Assembly (NCBI GenBank): GCA_000761475.1
Contig: JQNW01000001.1
Coordinates: 806,001-870,000, forward strand
Length of the DNA: 64,000 bases
DNA from: Chromohalobacter israelensis
GTDB taxonomy: Bacteria; Pseudomonadota; Gammaproteobacteria; Pseudomonadales; Halomonadaceae
Direction of reading: 5' to 3'
Below are positions 8,510 to 19,886 of the stretch, in pieces (position 1 is the stretch's first letter; each line of letters begins with the position of its first letter). A program made the translations under genes and the position numbers. Below the pieces are notes generated by a model. The model was not told the DNA's origin and did not search any database. It was given only the letters and a program-made list of their open reading frames with translations.

Positions 8510-9499
8510 ATGCGCACGATGCACTCTCTCGCCTGGCTGGCGGCGCTAGGCTCGCTCTGCGTGACCGGCGGCGCGATGGCCGCACAATGGAATCTCGCCA
8601 CGCCCTATGGCGATGCCAGCTTCCATACCCAGAACACCAAGCAATTCGCCGAGGATGTCGCCGAGGCCACCGACGGCGACTTGACCATCAATGTGCACAG
8701 CGGCGGCTCCTTGATCGCGCACTCCGAGATCAAACCCTCCGTGCGACGCGGTACCGTGCAGGCGGGCGAGGTGTTTCTTTCCTCGCTGTCCAACGAATCG
8801 CCGATCTACGAGGTCGACACGCTTCCGGGGCTGGCGAACGGGTATGAAGACGCCTACGACCTGTGGCAGGCCTCCAAGCCGATCATTACCCAGATGTTCG
8901 CCGAGGAAGGGTTGATGCCGCTCTACGCCGTGCCATGGCCCGCGCAAGGCATCTATACCGACTTCGAGCTGACCGATGCCTCGCAGTTCGAAGGACTGCG
9001 CGTGCGTGCGCCCAACATCAATACCCAGCGCTTCGTCGAAAACCTTGGCGGGCTTCCCACCGAAACCGAGGAAGCCGACATCCCCACTGCGTTCAGCACT
9101 GGCCGCGTGGATGCCATGATCACCTCCGTCTCCACCGGCAATTCGATGTCCGCATGGGATTACGTCTCGCACTACAGCGATGCCAATCTGTGGCTTCCCA
9201 AGAACATCGTGTTCATCAACAAGCGGGATTTCGATCGTCTCGATGACACGACCCAGCAAGCCGTGCTCGACGCCGCCGCCGAAGCCGAGCGTCGCGGCTG
9301 GCAGGCCAGTCGCGAGGACAGCGCGGAAAGTGCCAAGGCCCTCGAAGCGCATGACGTGAGCATTTCCCAGCCCAACGCGAGCCTGGCCGAGGATCTCAAG
9401 GCCGCAGGCGACTCGCTCTTCGAAGACTGGCAAGCGCGTGCCGGCGAACAGGCCAAGACGCTGATCGAGCGCTATCGCAAGCGCCAGGCCGCCGAATAA
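8510..9499 (+). CDS. TRAP transporter substrate-binding protein (DctP family)
   Basis: A 329-residue periplasmic protein with a signal peptide (about residues 1-24, ending AMA before AQW). DctP-family features are the opening WNLATPYGDASFHTQNTKQF, the KPSVRRGTVQAGEVF segment, and the conserved FEGLRVRAPNINTQRFVE, where the arginine of RVRAP normally binds the substrate carboxylate. The ATG at 8510 has GAGGA upstream. The two permease genes follow on the same strand, completing a tripartite Na+-driven importer for an organic acid-type solute that cannot be named. Confidence 0.88.
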   Translation: MRTMHSLAWLAALGSLCVTGGAMAAQWNLATPYGDASFHTQNTKQFAEDVAEATDGDLTINVHSGGSLIAHSEIKPSVRRGTVQAGEVFLSSLSNESPIYEVDTLPGLANGYEDAYDLWQASKPIITQMFAEEGLMPLYAVPWPAQGIYTDFELTDASQFEGLRVRAPNINTQRFVENLGGLPTETEEADIPTAFSTGRVDAMITSVSTGNSMSAWDYVSHYSDANLWLPKNIVFINKRDFDRLDDTTQQAVLDAAAEAERRGWQASREDSAESAKALEAHDVSISQPNASLAEDLKAAGDSLFEDWQARAGEQAKTLIERYRKRQAAE

Positions 9500-9591
9500 T
9501 CGCACACACCTTGTGACCCGTCCTGCATGCCCCGCGCGTCATCGATGACGAGCGGGGCCCGTCCTCACCCTCGCACTCGTGAGTGACCGAC

Positions 9592-10149
9592 ATGACCTAT
9601 CGACTCGACAGACTCTACCGTCTCGGCGCCTGGGGGGCAGCAGCCTGCATGCTGGCCATTTGCACCATCGTCACGCTGCAGGTGTTGCTGCGCTGCCTGG
9701 ACGCCCTGCTGGTCCTGATGGGCAGCACTCGCCTGGGCATCGAGATTGCCGGTGTCTCGGAAATGGCGGCCTACCTGCTGGTCGGCGCCACGTTCTTGAG
9801 CATGGCCTACACCTTCACGCACCACGCTCACATTCGCGTCACCCTGGTCATCTCGCGCCTGCCGCCCAGCGCGCGCGTGTGGGTCGAGACCCTCTGCCTG
9901 CTGGTGGCCCTGGCCCTGAGTCTCTTGCTGACCTGGGAATTGGTCGGCCTGGTGCGCGAAAGCCTTGAATACGGCGATGTCTCTTCGGGGCTGCTCGCCA
10001 TTCCGTTGTGGATGCCGCAAAGCGTGCTCGTCGTCGGTATCGCCTTGATGTGCCTGGCGCTCATCGAGACCTTGTGGGGCACCCTGCACACGGCCCTCAC
10101 TGCGCCGGCTTCCTATGTGGCGACCGCGCCACGGGACGGTGACGCATGA
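9592..10149 (+). CDS. TRAP transporter small permease (DctQ family)
   Basis: A 185-residue inner-membrane protein with four predicted membrane segments (about residues 14-34, 56-76, 92-112 and 136-158). It carries the DctQ-type segment GVSEMAAYLLVGATFLSMAYTF, in pieces SEMAAYLLVGATF and THHAHIRVTLV. A GTG 9 bp upstream is an alternative start; the ATG at 9592 has GAGTG at workable spacing. It lies between the substrate-binding and large permease genes, as in standard TRAP operons. Confidence 0.85.
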   Translation: MTYRLDRLYRLGAWGAAACMLAICTIVTLQVLLRCLDALLVLMGSTRLGIEIAGVSEMAAYLLVGATFLSMAYTFTHHAHIRVTLVISRLPPSARVWVETLCLLVALALSLLLTWELVGLVRESLEYGDVSSGLLAIPLWMPQSVLVVGIALMCLALIETLWGTLHTALTAPASYVATAPRDGDA

Positions 10150-10177
10150 TCCATCACTCGCTGAAGGGAGCCCTGGC

Positions 10178-11479
10178 ATGCTGACGCTCAGCCTCGTCAC
10201 GATATTGACGCTCGCGCTACTGCTCGGCGGTGGCGTATGGATCGCCTTCGCCCTGCTCGGCACCGGCTGGGTCGCGCTGACGTTCTTCGGCAGCTTCGCC
10301 CCGGGGCCGATTCTCGCGTCCGACTTCTGGGGCGCCAGTTACGGCTGGGACCTGACCGCGCTGCCGATGTTCGTATGGATGGGAGAAATCCTGTTCCGCT
10401 CGGGTCTGGCCGACAACATGTTTCGCGCCCTGTCGCCCTGGCTCAACCGCCTGCCCGGACGCCTGCTACATTCCAACATCATCGGTAGCGGCCTGTTCGC
10501 CGCGGTGTGCGGTTCCTCGGCGGCGACCTGTGCCACGGTCGGCAAGATGACCCTGCCCGAACTGGAGCGGCGAGGGTACGACGGCAACATGGCCATCGGC
10601 ACGCTGGCCAGCGCATCGACCCTGGGACTCTTGATTCCGCCCTCGATCATGATGATCGTCTACGGCGTGGTGACCGAACAATCGATCTCGCGTCTGTTCA
10701 TCGCCGGTGTGCTGCCGGGCCTGTTGCTGCTCGGGCTGTTCATGGCCTACCTGGTCGGCTGGTCGTTGCTGGTCGGCAACCGCCAGGGGCGTGCCGGTGA
10801 AGGCGCGGCCCACATGCCGCTCGGACAGAAGCTCCGCAATAGCGCCCAGCTGATTCCGCTGCTGATGCTCATCGGCGGCATTCTGGGCAGCATCTACGGC
10901 GGGCTGGCCTCGCCCACCGAAGCCGCCGCCGTGGGCGTGGTGCTGTCGATGGCGATCGCGCGGGGCAACGGCCATTTCGACAAGGCCATCTTCCTCGATT
11001 CGCTCTTCGCGGCGCTGCGCACCGCCTGCATGATCGCCTTCATCATCGCCGGTGCCTCGTTTCTCTCCTCGGCGATGAGCTTCACGCAACTGCCCATGCA
11101 GCTCGCCAACGCCATCGCCGAGATGGGGCTGTCTCCGACCATGCTGCTGGTCGTGCTGACGCTCTTCCTGCTGGTACTGGGGTGCTTTCTCGACGGCATC
11201 TCGCTGATCCTGCTGGTCACCTCGATCATCATGCCGCTGATCGATGCCGCCGGTATCGACCTGATCTGGTTCGGCATCTACCTGGTCATCGTGGTGGAAA
11301 TGTCGCAGATCACGCCGCCGGTCGGTTTCAATCTGTTCGTCATTCAGGGGCTGACCGGCAAGGACATCGTCACCATCACCCGTGCGACCTTGCCGTTCTT
11401 CCTGCTGATGATCCTCGCCGTCGTGCTGCTGCACCTCTTCCCGGGCATCGCGCTGTATCTGCCCCAGGCGATGAACTGA
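10178..11479 (+). CDS. TRAP transporter large permease (DctM family)
   Basis: A 433-residue inner-membrane protein with about 12 hydrophobic segments, the usual DctM size. Family sequence includes GSGLFAAVCGSSAATCATVGKM, in pieces FAAVCGSSAATCATVG, then LLIPPSIMMIVYGVVTEQSI and ASPTEAAAVGVVLSM, and late EMSQITPPVGFNLFVIQG. The ATG at 10178 has AAGGGAG upstream. A long hairpin after the stop separates it from the convergent FAH-type gene. Confidence 0.9.
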   Translation: MLTLSLVTILTLALLLGGGVWIAFALLGTGWVALTFFGSFAPGPILASDFWGASYGWDLTALPMFVWMGEILFRSGLADNMFRALSPWLNRLPGRLLHSNIIGSGLFAAVCGSSAATCATVGKMTLPELERRGYDGNMAIGTLASASTLGLLIPPSIMMIVYGVVTEQSISRLFIAGVLPGLLLLGLFMAYLVGWSLLVGNRQGRAGEGAAHMPLGQKLRNSAQLIPLLMLIGGILGSIYGGLASPTEAAAVGVVLSMAIARGNGHFDKAIFLDSLFAALRTACMIAFIIAGASFLSSAMSFTQLPMQLANAIAEMGLSPTMLLVVLTLFLLVLGCFLDGISLILLVTSIIMPLIDAAGIDLIWFGIYLVIVVEMSQITPPVGFNLFVIQGLTGKDIVTITRATLPFFLLMILAVVLLHLFPGIALYLPQAMN

Positions 11480-11504
11480 GTCGCACGCATCCACCTCCCC
11501 AACC

Positions 11505-11538
11505 GCAACGGCCGCTGGAAGATTCCAGCGGCCGTTGC
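11505..11538. terminator. terminator-like hairpin between convergent genes
   Basis: A perfect 16-bp stem (arms 11505-11520 and 11523-11538) has only a two-base loop. It lies between the TRAP large permease stop (11479) and the convergent FAH-type gene stop (11568). There is no clear T-run, so it may block read-through from both sides by structure alone. Confidence 0.55.
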
Positions 11539-11567
11539 CGTGAGCATGGGTGACTCGAGACGAGACG

Positions 11568-12575
11568 TTACAGCGGCTTGACGCTTGGTGCCGGTGCGGC
11601 GGCGTCCTTGGAAAGCGGATTGCGCAGCGGCAGGGCGAACGGCTTGGCGTCGATCTCGAAGACATCACCGGGCTGGGGAGTGATGCCGTCGCTGAAGCTC
11701 AGCGTCGCGGTGCCGAAGAAGTGCACGTGGACATCGCCCGGACGGCAGAACTGCGCATACTTGAAGTGATGGGCCTCGAGATTGGCCAGGGTGTGGCACA
11801 TGTTGGCCTCGCCGGAGATGAACGGCTTTTCCCACAGTACCTCGTCGCCCCGACGAATGCGTGAGGTGCCTTGCACGTCATCGGGCAACTCGTCGATCAG
11901 CAGCGTCGGGCCGAAGGAGCAGGCGCGCAATTTGGAATGCGCCAGGTACAGGTAGTTCTCGCGCTCGGTGACGTGGTCCGAGAACTCGTTGCCCAGCGCA
12001 TAGCCGATGCGCCGTGGCACGCCGTCGTTGTCGATCAGGTAGAGACCGGCGACTTCCGGTTCCTCACCGCCATCCAGCGCGAAATGCGGCATGCGCAGCG
12101 CCTCGCCCGGCGCCATGACGATGCCGCCGTCGCCCTTGTAGAACCACTCGGGTTGCACGCCGAAATCGCCGGGGGCGGGCTTGCCGCCTTCGAGCCCCTT
12201 GCGGAACATCTTCATCGAATCGGTCAGCGGCTGGTCGCTCTGATCCGCTTCGTTCATCTGACGATGCATCTTGTCGCGGCCCTCGGCGCTGCCCAGGTGC
12301 GTCAGCCCGGTGCCGGTGACCAGCAAGTGCGCCGGGTCGGGATGATCCAGCGGCGCCAGCAGTTGCCCCTTGTCGGCCAGGGCCACGGCATCGACACGTG
12401 CATCCCCGGGCCATTCCTTGATCAGCGCGGCGAGCCCGACCTTGCGATCGAGCGCGGTGAGCGCCAGGGCATGCACGCTGTTCACGTCATCCAGGCGACG
12501 CGCCTGGGTGGGATCGTCCTCGATGACCAGGACGAAACGCTCGCCGTTGTCGTTCCGGGCTTGTGCGAGTTGCAT
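11568..12575 (-). CDS. FAH-superfamily protein of the AraD1/GguC family
   Basis: A 335-residue protein. The C-terminal two thirds resemble the fumarylacetoacetate hydrolase fold: VTGTGLTHLGSAEGRDKMH, EPEVAGLYLIDNDGVPRRIGYALGNEFSDH in pieces EPEVAGLYLI and GYALGNEFSDH, where the acidic residues are the expected metal ligands. GguC/AraD1-like proteins accompany sugar ABC transporters of the AraFGH/MmsA type, as here, where it is the last gene of the araF-G-H-SDR operon. It may cleave or dehydrate a 2-keto-3-deoxy- or diketo-sugar acid from L-arabinose. The exact reaction is inferred. The ATG at 12575 has AGGAG upstream. Confidence 0.78.
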   Translation of the reverse strand: MQLAQARNDNGERFVLVIEDDPTQARRLDDVNSVHALALTALDRKVGLAALIKEWPGDARVDAVALADKGQLLAPLDHPDPAHLLVTGTGLTHLGSAEGRDKMHRQMNEADQSDQPLTDSMKMFRKGLEGGKPAPGDFGVQPEWFYKGDGGIVMAPGEALRMPHFALDGGEEPEVAGLYLIDNDGVPRRIGYALGNEFSDHVTERENYLYLAHSKLRACSFGPTLLIDELPDDVQGTSRIRRGDEVLWEKPFISGEANMCHTLANLEAHHFKYAQFCRPGDVHVHFFGTATLSFSDGITPQPGDVFEIDAKPFALPLRNPLSKDAAAPAPSVKPL

Positions 12576-12618
12576 GTGATGGGCTCTCCTGAAGGTCGAA
12601 TCGGTGACGGTGGGTCGC

Positions 12619-13410
12619 TCAATCGTGATAGACCACGCTGCGCCCGCCATCGATGGTGATACAGCTTGCGTTGATGAACGGTGCCTCGTCGGAGGCGAGA
12701 AAGACCGCGGTCATGGCGACCTCTCGCGGCGCTCCCAGGCGCCCCGGCGGCAACAGCGCCTCGATCCGCTGCCTGGCCGCGTCCGGATCGTCGAATCGTT
12801 GCCAGTGTGCCTCGACCGCGGGCGTGGCGATATAGCCCGGCGCGATGGCATTGACGCGAACGCCTTGTCGAGCATATTCGATCCCCAGCGATCGCGTCAG
12901 CCCCATCAGACCGTGCTTGGCCACCGCATAGGGAAAGCAACCCGGCAGGATGGAAAACGCATGGGTCGAGGCCACGTTGATGATGCTGCCGCTCGCCTGC
13001 GCGAGCATGTCCGGCAACACACCGCGCGCGCAATGCCAGGCGCCCTCCAGGTCCACCGACATGCAGCGCTGCCAGGCAGCCTCGGGCATTTCAAGCGGCG
13101 TGTGGAAGACGTTGCGCCCGGCGTTGTTGATCAGGGTCGTGATCGGCCCATGGGCTCCCCGAGCCGCCTCGAGCGCCGCGTCCACCGACGCGGGCTCGGC
13201 GATATCGCAGCTCATCGCCACTGCCACCCCGCCGGTATCGCGCAGTTGCCGGGCGACGGCTTGCACGCCCTCGAGATCGATATCCGCCAGCGAGACGCGC
13301 GCACCTTCCTGAACGCAGGCCTCGGCCATGGCCTGGCCGATGCCGGCCGCGGCCCCGGTGATGAAGACATGCTTGCCGCGCAGACGCGGTGCCCTTTCCG
13401 GCATCGTCAT
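12619..13410 (-). CDS. SDR family oxidoreductase in the arabinose operon
   Basis: A 263-residue classical short-chain dehydrogenase. It has the cofactor loop FITGAAAGIGQAMAEA, D-I-D after the second strand (NAD preference), NNAG, the catalytic Ser in INVASTHAFS, and YAVAKHG carrying the Tyr and Lys. ATG 13410 overlaps the araH stop by 4 bp; an ATG two codons later has better AAGGG spacing. By position it probably oxidises a sugar acid intermediate, for example a 2-keto-3-deoxypentonate. Such an SDR plus FAH-hydrolase pair is known in a non-phosphorylative pentose pathway of Herbaspirillum. The substrate is inference. Confidence 0.82.
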   Translation of the reverse strand: MTMPERAPRLRGKHVFITGAAAGIGQAMAEACVQEGARVSLADIDLEGVQAVARQLRDTGGVAVAMSCDIAEPASVDAALEAARGAHGPITTLINNAGRNVFHTPLEMPEAAWQRCMSVDLEGAWHCARGVLPDMLAQASGSIINVASTHAFSILPGCFPYAVAKHGLMGLTRSLGIEYARQGVRVNAIAPGYIATPAVEAHWQRFDDPDAARQRIEALLPPGRLGAPREVAMTAVFLASDEAPFINASCITIDGGRSVVYHD

Positions 13411-14408
13411 CCCTTGGCGCGCCGGGTTTGCTTCCAGCGATCGAACATCACCGCCAGCAGCAGGATCGCCCCGCGTACCAGGTACTGATAGAAGGTCGGT
13501 ACGTTGAGCAGCCCCATGGCGTTCTGCACGCAGCCCATGATCAGCACGCCGACCAGCACGCCGGTGATCGAGGCAACCCCGCCGGAAAGCGACACGCCGC
13601 CCAGCACGCAGGCGGAGATCACCGCGAGCTCCAGCCCCATGGAGGTATTGGGATCGCCCAGGCCCATGCGCGAGGCCAGCAACACCCCGGCGACCCCGGC
13701 GACGACGCCCTGCAGCGCGAACACCGCGATTTTCAGGCGACGCACGTTGACCCCCGCCAGGCTCGCCGCTTCGGCGTTGCCCCCGGTGGCCAGGGTGTTG
13801 CGACCGAAGGCCGTCATGTTGAGCACGATGCCGAAGATCACGAAGCACACGATCATCGTCCACACCGGCAGGGTCAGTCCCAGGAAAGAAGCGCTCCCCA
13901 GGCTGAAGAAGCTCGGCACGGTCACCATCACCGCGTCGCCGCCGGAGGTGATGTACGCCAGGCCGCGCACGAACTCCATCGCCGCCAGGGTGGCGATCAA
14001 CGAGTTGATGCCGAACTTGGCCACCACGAAGCCATTGAACGCCCCCACCGCACCGCCGGCGGCCACGCCCCCCAGCACGCCGACGAACACGCTGCCGGTG
14101 GCCGAGGTCACGACCGCTGCCACGACCCCGGTGAAGGCCACGATCGAGGCCACCGAAAGATCCACCTCACCGAGCGCGAGGACCATCATCATGGTCGTGG
14201 CGATGGTGCCGATCAAGGTCACCGAGAGCAGCAACCCGACGATATTTCGCCCGGTCAGGAAGTCCGGCACGAACAGCGCCAGGGCCACGAACAGCACCAG
14301 GAATATGGCGATCAGGCCGGAGGTGTCGAGCAGGGTGCGTAGCGGTTTGGCACGGGGTTTCGGTGCCGATGACGTGTTGTCGCTGGCAGCCAGTTTATCT
14401 GTGCTCAT
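13407..14408 (-). CDS. araH: L-arabinose ABC transporter permease AraH
   Basis: A 333-residue inner-membrane permease with about 8-10 hydrophobic segments of the BPD_transp_2 type. Typical parts are ALGEVDLSVASIVAFTGVVAA, in pieces LGEVDLSVASIVAFTG and GAFNGFVVAKFGINSLIATL, then YITSGGDAVM and NAMGLLNVPTFYQYLVRGAILL. It belongs to the AraH/RbsC family and works with AraF and AraG. The ATG at 14408 follows a weak ribosome site. The downstream SDR start overlaps its stop. Confidence 0.88.
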   Translation of the reverse strand: MSTDKLAASDNTSSAPKPRAKPLRTLLDTSGLIAIFLVLFVALALFVPDFLTGRNIVGLLLSVTLIGTIATTMMMVLALGEVDLSVASIVAFTGVVAAVVTSATGSVFVGVLGGVAAGGAVGAFNGFVVAKFGINSLIATLAAMEFVRGLAYITSGGDAVMVTVPSFFSLGSASFLGLTLPVWTMIVCFVIFGIVLNMTAFGRNTLATGGNAEAASLAGVNVRRLKIAVFALQGVVAGVAGVLLASRMGLGDPNTSMGLELAVISACVLGGVSLSGGVASITGVLVGVLIMGCVQNAMGLLNVPTFYQYLVRGAILLLAVMFDRWKQTRRAKG

Positions 14409-14445
14409 GGCGATCCATCTCTTGGTATTGTCATGAATGAGCGGC

Positions 14446-15939
14446 TCATGCGGGCAAGGCCAGACCGAGCAGACGCGCCTGGGTTGCCTGCTCGCGCGGT
14501 ACGATGTCGACCAGGACGCCGTCACGCATGACGCCGATGCGATCGCAGATCGAGCTGACCTCGGCGAGGTCGCTGGAGATCACGATCACTCCCTTGCCCT
14601 GCTCCGCCAGGTCGTACAACAAGGCGTAGATATCGCGACGCGCCCCCACGTCGATGCCGCGCGTGGGCTCGTCCATCACGAACAGGTCGATCTCCTCGGC
14701 CAGCCAGCGACCGAGAATCACTTTCTGCTGGTTGCCGCCGGACAAGGTATTGATCGGCGTGCGATGGCTCGGCGTCTTGATGCTCAGGCGCTGAATGTAG
14801 GTCTTGGCGTTGTCGGTCTCGCGTGCGGCGTGCCGGAACATGCCCCAGCGACGGAAAAAACGCCGGCAACTGATGTTGAGGTTGTCGGAGACGCTGGCCA
14901 CGGGGAAGATCCCCTGGGACTTGCGGTCCTCCGGACACATCGCGATGCCTGCGCGGATCGCTTGATGCGGCGAGGCAAAGACACGCGTCTCGCCCCGCAA
15001 CGCGACCTGCCCGCGACTGGCCTTTTCCACGCCGCAGACCAGTCGCATCAGCTCGCTACGCCCTGCTCCCACTAGACCGAACAACCCCAGCACCTCGCCG
15101 CGCCGCACTTCCAGGTTGACCGGTTCGTTGACCCCGCGCCCCTGAAGGCCGTCGATGCGCATCAGCACCTCGCCGATGTCGCGTGGACGGAAGCCATACA
15201 CATCGTCGATCTGTCGGCCGACCATCTCGCCGACCAGCATGTCGTGATCGAGCCCTTCCAGCGTCTCGTGGGTGCGAATGTGGCGGCCATCGCGGAACAC
15301 GGTCACCGCATCGCACATCTCGAAGACCTCTTCCATGCGATGGGTGACGTACAGCACCACACGCCCCTCGTCACGCAGTCGCGCGACGATGCGCTTGAGC
15401 TGTCGCGTTTCTTGCACGGAGAGACTGCTGGTCGGCTCGTCGAAGGCGATGATCCGCGCGTCGCGCAGCAACGCCCGACCAATCTCGATCATCTGCTGCT
15501 GCCCGATGGAGAGCTCCCGCACCTTGGTCGCCGGGTCGATGTCGCCCTCGCCCAGTTCCTCGAGAATCTCGCGGGCACGTGCCTTCATGGTACGTCGGTC
15601 GATGAACCCCCGACGCTCGGGCAACTGCCCCAGCAACAGGTTTTCGGCCACCGATAAATTGGGTGACAGCGTGAGTTCCTGGTAGATGATCGCGATACCG
15701 TGCGCCAGCGCCTCGCGCGCATTGGCGAAGACATGCGCTTGACCATCGATCCACAGTTGACCCGACGAGGGCCGATTGACGCCGCTGAGCACCTTGAGCA
15801 ACGTCGACTTGCCGGCGCCGTTTTCCCCCATCAAGGCATGCACTTCCCCGGCGCGCGCGGAGAAGCTCACCTCGTCGAGGGCCTTGACGCCGGGAAACTC
15901 GACGCTGATTCCATCGAAGCGTAAGAAAGCCTCTGACAT
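14446..15939 (-). CDS. araG: L-arabinose ABC transporter ATP-binding protein AraG
   Basis: A 497-residue protein of two fused ABC ATPase domains, the usual length for sugar importers of this class. The N-domain has Walker [12 protein letters not shown] and signature [14 protein letters not shown] with DEPTSSL. The C-domain has a degenerate Walker A ([11 protein letters not shown]) and a full signature [20 protein letters not shown] with [11 protein letters not shown]. The ATG at 15939 has CAGGAG upstream. It lies between araF and araH. Confidence 0.92.
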   Translation of the reverse strand: MSEAFLRFDGISVEFPGVKALDEVSFSARAGEVHALMGENGAGKSTLLKVLSGVNRPSSGQLWIDGQAHVFANAREALAHGIAIIYQELTLSPNLSVAENLLLGQLPERRGFIDRRTMKARAREILEELGEGDIDPATKVRELSIGQQQMIEIGRALLRDARIIAFDEPTSSLSVQETRQLKRIVARLRDEGRVVLYVTHRMEEVFEMCDAVTVFRDGRHIRTHETLEGLDHDMLVGEMVGRQIDDVYGFRPRDIGEVLMRIDGLQGRGVNEPVNLEVRRGEVLGLFGLVGAGRSELMRLVCGVEKASRGQVALRGETRVFASPHQAIRAGIAMCPEDRKSQGIFPVASVSDNLNISCRRFFRRWGMFRHAARETDNAKTYIQRLSIKTPSHRTPINTLSGGNQQKVILGRWLAEEIDLFVMDEPTRGIDVGARRDIYALLYDLAEQGKGVIVISSDLAEVSSICDRIGVMRDGVLVDIVPREQATQARLLGLALPA

Positions 15940-15994
15940 ACAGGACTCCTGCGAAAACAAGGGAGCGCCCGCGCGTTGAACGCGGGCGCGACGC

Positions 15995-17002
15995 TCACAA
16001 GCCCAGCTCTTCCCGAACGTCTTCCCAGTTGTCGCGGGTCATCAGCTTGCCCGTGGTTTCCGTGTTGGCCGGCGGCTTCTCGCCCTCGGTAATCCACTGG
16101 TAGAGATTGTCGGCCGTCTGGCGTCCATGCATGGTCGAGCTGACCGCCACGGTGCCGTAGAAGCCGGTGGGGGTCTCGCGCGAGAACTCGGCGAAGGCCG
16201 CACCGGAGCCGTTGATCCCCACGCCGATGACCTGGTCGGGATCGAGCCCGTACTGCTCACTGGCCCGCACCCCGCCCAGCACGCTTTCCTCATTGAGCGC
16301 GTAGATCACCCAATGCTCGAAGTCGCTGCGCTTGGAGAAGACCGGCGAGGCCGCCGCAAAGGCACTGCTGGTATCGGTGTTCTGCTGCGGCGCATCGAAG
16401 ATGTTGGCTTCCTTGAAGCCCGAGTCGAGCAGCGCGGCAGTCGCCCCGTCGGTACGCTCCTTGGCGGTGGGCAGCTCGTAGTTGGTAATGCGCAGCGCCG
16501 CGACCTCCTCCGGGTTCCAGCCGCGACGTTCCATCTCCTCGGCGATGGCATTACCAACCTGCTCGCCGATCTTGTAGCCGGACATCCCCAGGTGCGGCAC
16601 CTCCTCCATGGGCTCGCCATCGCCGCCGACAAAGCGGTCGTCGACGGTCACCACCTTCATGCCGTATTGCTCGGCACGGTTCATGATCGCCGGCCCCAGA
16701 CGCACATCCGGGGGACAGATCACGAAGCCCTCGGCTCCCTGGGAATGGAGGTTATCGATGGCACTGAGCACTTCCTGGCCATCCTCGCCGGACAGACGCA
16801 CCACCTCGAAGCCTTTCTCTTCGCCGAGTTGGGTCGCGGCGTCTTGTTCGTTGATGAACCATGCCTGCTCGGGTTTCTTGACGATGAAGCCGATCTTGAC
16901 CTCGTCGTCGCTCTGCGCCTGGGCCAATAGCGGGCTGGCGCTGAGCGCCATGCCGACGGCCAGTCCGAGTAGCTTGCGCGGGGTGGATAGCGTGAATGAC
17001 AT
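15995..17002 (-). CDS. araF: L-arabinose-binding periplasmic protein AraF
   Basis: A 335-residue periplasmic binding protein with a signal peptide (residues 1-28, ending AQA before QSDDE). It aligns by eye along its length with E. coli Ara[74 protein letters not shown] and [11 protein letters not shown]. This supports L-arabinose as ligand better than ribose, though D-galactose or D-fucose binding is possible. The ATG at 17002 has AGGAG upstream. It is the first gene of araF-araG-araH-SDR-FAH, divergent from the LysR regulator. Confidence 0.9.
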   Translation of the reverse strand: MSFTLSTPRKLLGLAVGMALSASPLLAQAQSDDEVKIGFIVKKPEQAWFINEQDAATQLGEEKGFEVVRLSGEDGQEVLSAIDNLHSQGAEGFVICPPDVRLGPAIMNRAEQYGMKVVTVDDRFVGGDGEPMEEVPHLGMSGYKIGEQVGNAIAEEMERRGWNPEEVAALRITNYELPTAKERTDGATAALLDSGFKEANIFDAPQQNTDTSSAFAAASPVFSKRSDFEHWVIYALNEESVLGGVRASEQYGLDPDQVIGVGINGSGAAFAEFSRETPTGFYGTVAVSSTMHGRQTADNLYQWITEGEKPPANTETTGKLMTRDNWEDVREELGL

Positions 17003-17084
17003 CCGGCGTTCTCCTGTCCCGTGAACGGGTTGTTGTTGTGTCAAAGACGGTTTTTTCAGACTCTGAACAATAGGCACAAGCGAA

Positions 17085-17101
17085 ATAACCGGCTAATGCC
17101 A
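17085..17101 (-). promoter_or_regulatory. candidate regulatory motif upstream of araF (copy 1)
   Basis: Read on the minus strand, TGGCATTAGCCGGTTAT lies 83 bp upstream of araF. The same motif with three differences lies upstream of gntP at 21355-21371, in the same orientation. The AT-rich sequence beside it (17102-17135) is shared in part. It is likely a LysR-regulator half-site or operator of the arabinose regulon, by position only. Confidence 0.5.
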
Positions 17102-17157
17102 CTTGACAGAATTATTGATATACATTTTGTTATTAACTTTATGCGAGGCCAGACACC

Positions 17158-19085
<1,928 letters not shown>

Positions 19086-19790
19086 TCATAGGCGCTCGAG
19101 GTAGGCGCTGCCGCCTAGCTGACGCATTTGCCGCTGAATCCACTGGCTACGTTTGACGATATACGCCGAGGGCCGCGACGCGCTCCACTCGCGCGGGTTG
19201 GGTAGAATCGCCGCCAAGCGACTGGCCTGGGCCGCGCTGAGCCGATCGGCGCTGACCCCGAAGTAATGCTGGGCGGCGGCTTCGAGACCGAACACGCCCC
19301 GGTCCCATTCGACGATATTGAGATAGACCTCGAGGATGCGCTCCTTGGGCCACAACAACTCGATCAGCACCGTGAACCACGCCTCCAGGCCCTTGCGAAC
19401 CCAACTGCGGTCGGTCCACAGGAACAGGTTCTTGGCGGTCTGCTGACTGATGGTGCTGGCGCCGCGCAGGCTGTCGCCGCTGAACCAGGCATCGAGCGCT
19501 TTTTGCATCTGGTTGAAGTCGAAGCCGTGATGCATGGGAAAGCGCTGATCTTCCGACGCAATCACCGCCAGCTTGGCGTTGTCGGACAGCCCGGCCCACG
19601 GCCGCCACTGCTGCTGGATCGAGATCGGCTCGCCGCTCACCCAGGACTCGACCTTGCGCTCCAGCATCACCATCGAACCGAAGACCGGCACCACACGAAA
19701 CACCAGCACCAGCAATACCGACAGCCCGACGAAGCCGAGCATCGCGAACAGCAAAAAGCGCAGTCCCCTGCGCAACCAATCCCGCGTCAT
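19086..19790 (-). CDS. mtgA: monofunctional biosynthetic peptidoglycan transglycosylase
   Basis: A 234-residue inner-membrane protein with one N-terminal membrane segment (about residues 11-32) and a GT51 domain exported to the periplasm. The catalytic glutamate is E80 in VIASEDQRFPMHHGFD. GASTISQQTAKNLFLW and KERILEVYLNIVEWDRGVFG are the other conserved GT51 boxes. No transpeptidase domain follows, so it is MtgA, not a class A PBP. It polymerises lipid II into glycan strands. It is unrelated in function to its sugar-metabolism neighbours. Confidence 0.93.
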   Translation of the reverse strand: MTRDWLRRGLRFLLFAMLGFVGLSVLLVLVFRVVPVFGSMVMLERKVESWVSGEPISIQQQWRPWAGLSDNAKLAVIASEDQRFPMHHGFDFNQMQKALDAWFSGDSLRGASTISQQTAKNLFLWTDRSWVRKGLEAWFTVLIELLWPKERILEVYLNIVEWDRGVFGLEAAAQHYFGVSADRLSAAQASRLAAILPNPREWSASRPSAYIVKRSQWIQRQMRQLGGSAYLERL

Positions 19791-19886
19791 GCGTTAGCCT
19801 TATGGGGTCGCAGCATCATGACGAACGAGTATATCAGGCCTGCTCCTTCTCGTGCCGCCGCCAGCCGTGCAGCGGCGGCACCAAGG

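Noticed and set aside
17102-17135. TTGACA box at 17103 as a conventional promoter for the LysR gene
   Set aside because: No -10-like box lies at a suitable spacing, and the stretch fits better as part of the shared regulatory motif.
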